From: Xanthomonas cissicola
Lineage (GTDB): Bacteria; Pseudomonadota; Gammaproteobacteria; Xanthomonadales; Xanthomonadaceae
NCBI RefSeq assembly: GCF_008801575.1
Contig: NZ_VZPL01000014.1
Span: 1-64,000, forward strand
Length of the DNA stretch: 64,000 bases
Reading direction: 5' to 3'
In this document: positions 63,872 through 64,000 of the stretch, in pieces
Position numbering within the stretch: the first letter of the stretch is position 1
Layout: the number at the start of each line of letters is the position of its first letter
The notes under the pieces: generated by a model
Seen by the model: the letters and a program-made list of their open reading frames with translations, nothing else
Told to the model about the DNA's origin: nothing
The model's database searches: none
Position numbers and translations under genes: made by a program

Positions 63872-64000
63872 TCATTGCAACAGCTGCAGCAGCGCATCCA
63901 CCGAGGCCTGCGGCTGCCTGCCACGGTGCAAGGTGAACATGCCGATGCGCTGCACCTGTTCGACAAAGCGCTGCCAGCCGGGCTGGCCGGCCGCGTACGG
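63872..64000 (-). CDS. C-terminal 42 codons of an unknown protein upstream of the ABC exporter
   Basis: Only the end (WQRFVEQVQRIGMFTLHRGR, then QPQASVDALLQLLQ and stop) is inside the window. The TGA at 63874-63872 is followed at once by a GTG start option of the exporter frame and overlapped by an ATG, so the genes are tightly packed. The tail is not enough to name a family; it loosely recalls the end of HPr-kinase-like proteins seen in some RiPP clusters, which is a guess. Confidence 0.6.
   Translation of the reverse strand, partial: PYAAGQPGWQRFVEQVQRIGMFTLHRGRQPQASVDALLQLLQ

Overview
The window is a stretch of a gammaproteobacterial chromosome, almost certainly from Xanthomonas. This rests on high GC content, the order of many housekeeping genes (lexA-recA-recX-alaS-csrA; miaA-hfq-hflX; pyrG-kdsA-eno-ftsB-ispD-ispF-truD; surE-pcm-nlpD), a perfect copy of the Xanthomonas-type LexA box, and typical Xanthomonas intergenic inverted repeats (GGTGAGGGTAC...GTACCCTCATCC; GGGAATCGGGA). 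All assignments come from reading the sequence and recognising motifs; no database search was run.

Left part (1-6.6 kb): the right end of an IS5-family insertion sequence has cut off the 3' part of a TonB-dependent receptor gene. Next comes a D-galactonate catabolic operon (dgoA-dgoD-gnl-dgoK, each overlapping the next by 4-7 nt), with a divergent LysR regulator. 6.7-14.6 kb holds a 7Fe ferredoxin, the bamC-dapA pair facing gcvR-rraB-bcp (an E. coli-like arrangement), a PIN-PhoH ATPase with a small lipoprotein, a DUF1275 membrane protein gene broken by a perfect 32-bp tandem duplication, thiD, and an alpha/beta hydrolase. Two identical tRNA-Arg(ACG) genes follow in tandem.

Middle part (15-46 kb): a DedA-rhodanese fusion, a LysR/pirin divergent pair, a soluble chemotaxis receptor with three PAS repeats, tRNA-Ser(GCU)-csrA-alaS-recX-recA-lexA, an ABC1/UbiB kinase, pncC, the RNA-biology block hflX-hfq-miaA, folP, ftsH, rlmE, yhbY, an envelope/repair block (nlpD, yqaA, pcm, surE), a Smr-domain gene, truD, and the MEP isoprenoid genes ispF and ispD followed by ftsB and eno.

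Right part (46-64 kb): kdsA, pyrG, a small secreted protein, parE, a serine carboxypeptidase (S10) gene with a one-base frameshift, a YdcF-like protein, a Pit phosphate transporter with its PhoU-like partner, a DUF21-CBS transporter/hemolysin-like protein, ExoD, an FMN split-barrel protein, a luciferase-like flavin monooxygenase, an MFS transporter, and at the very edge an ABC exporter with the end of an upstream gene. That last pair may be the edge of a peptide-export or RiPP locus that continues outside the window.

Most of the window is core genome. The points of interest are lesions (the IS-truncated receptor, the 32-bp duplication, the S10 frameshift), the lexA operator/promoter/start overlap, a repeat-derived tail on IspD, the triple-PAS receptor, and the incomplete exporter locus at the right edge.
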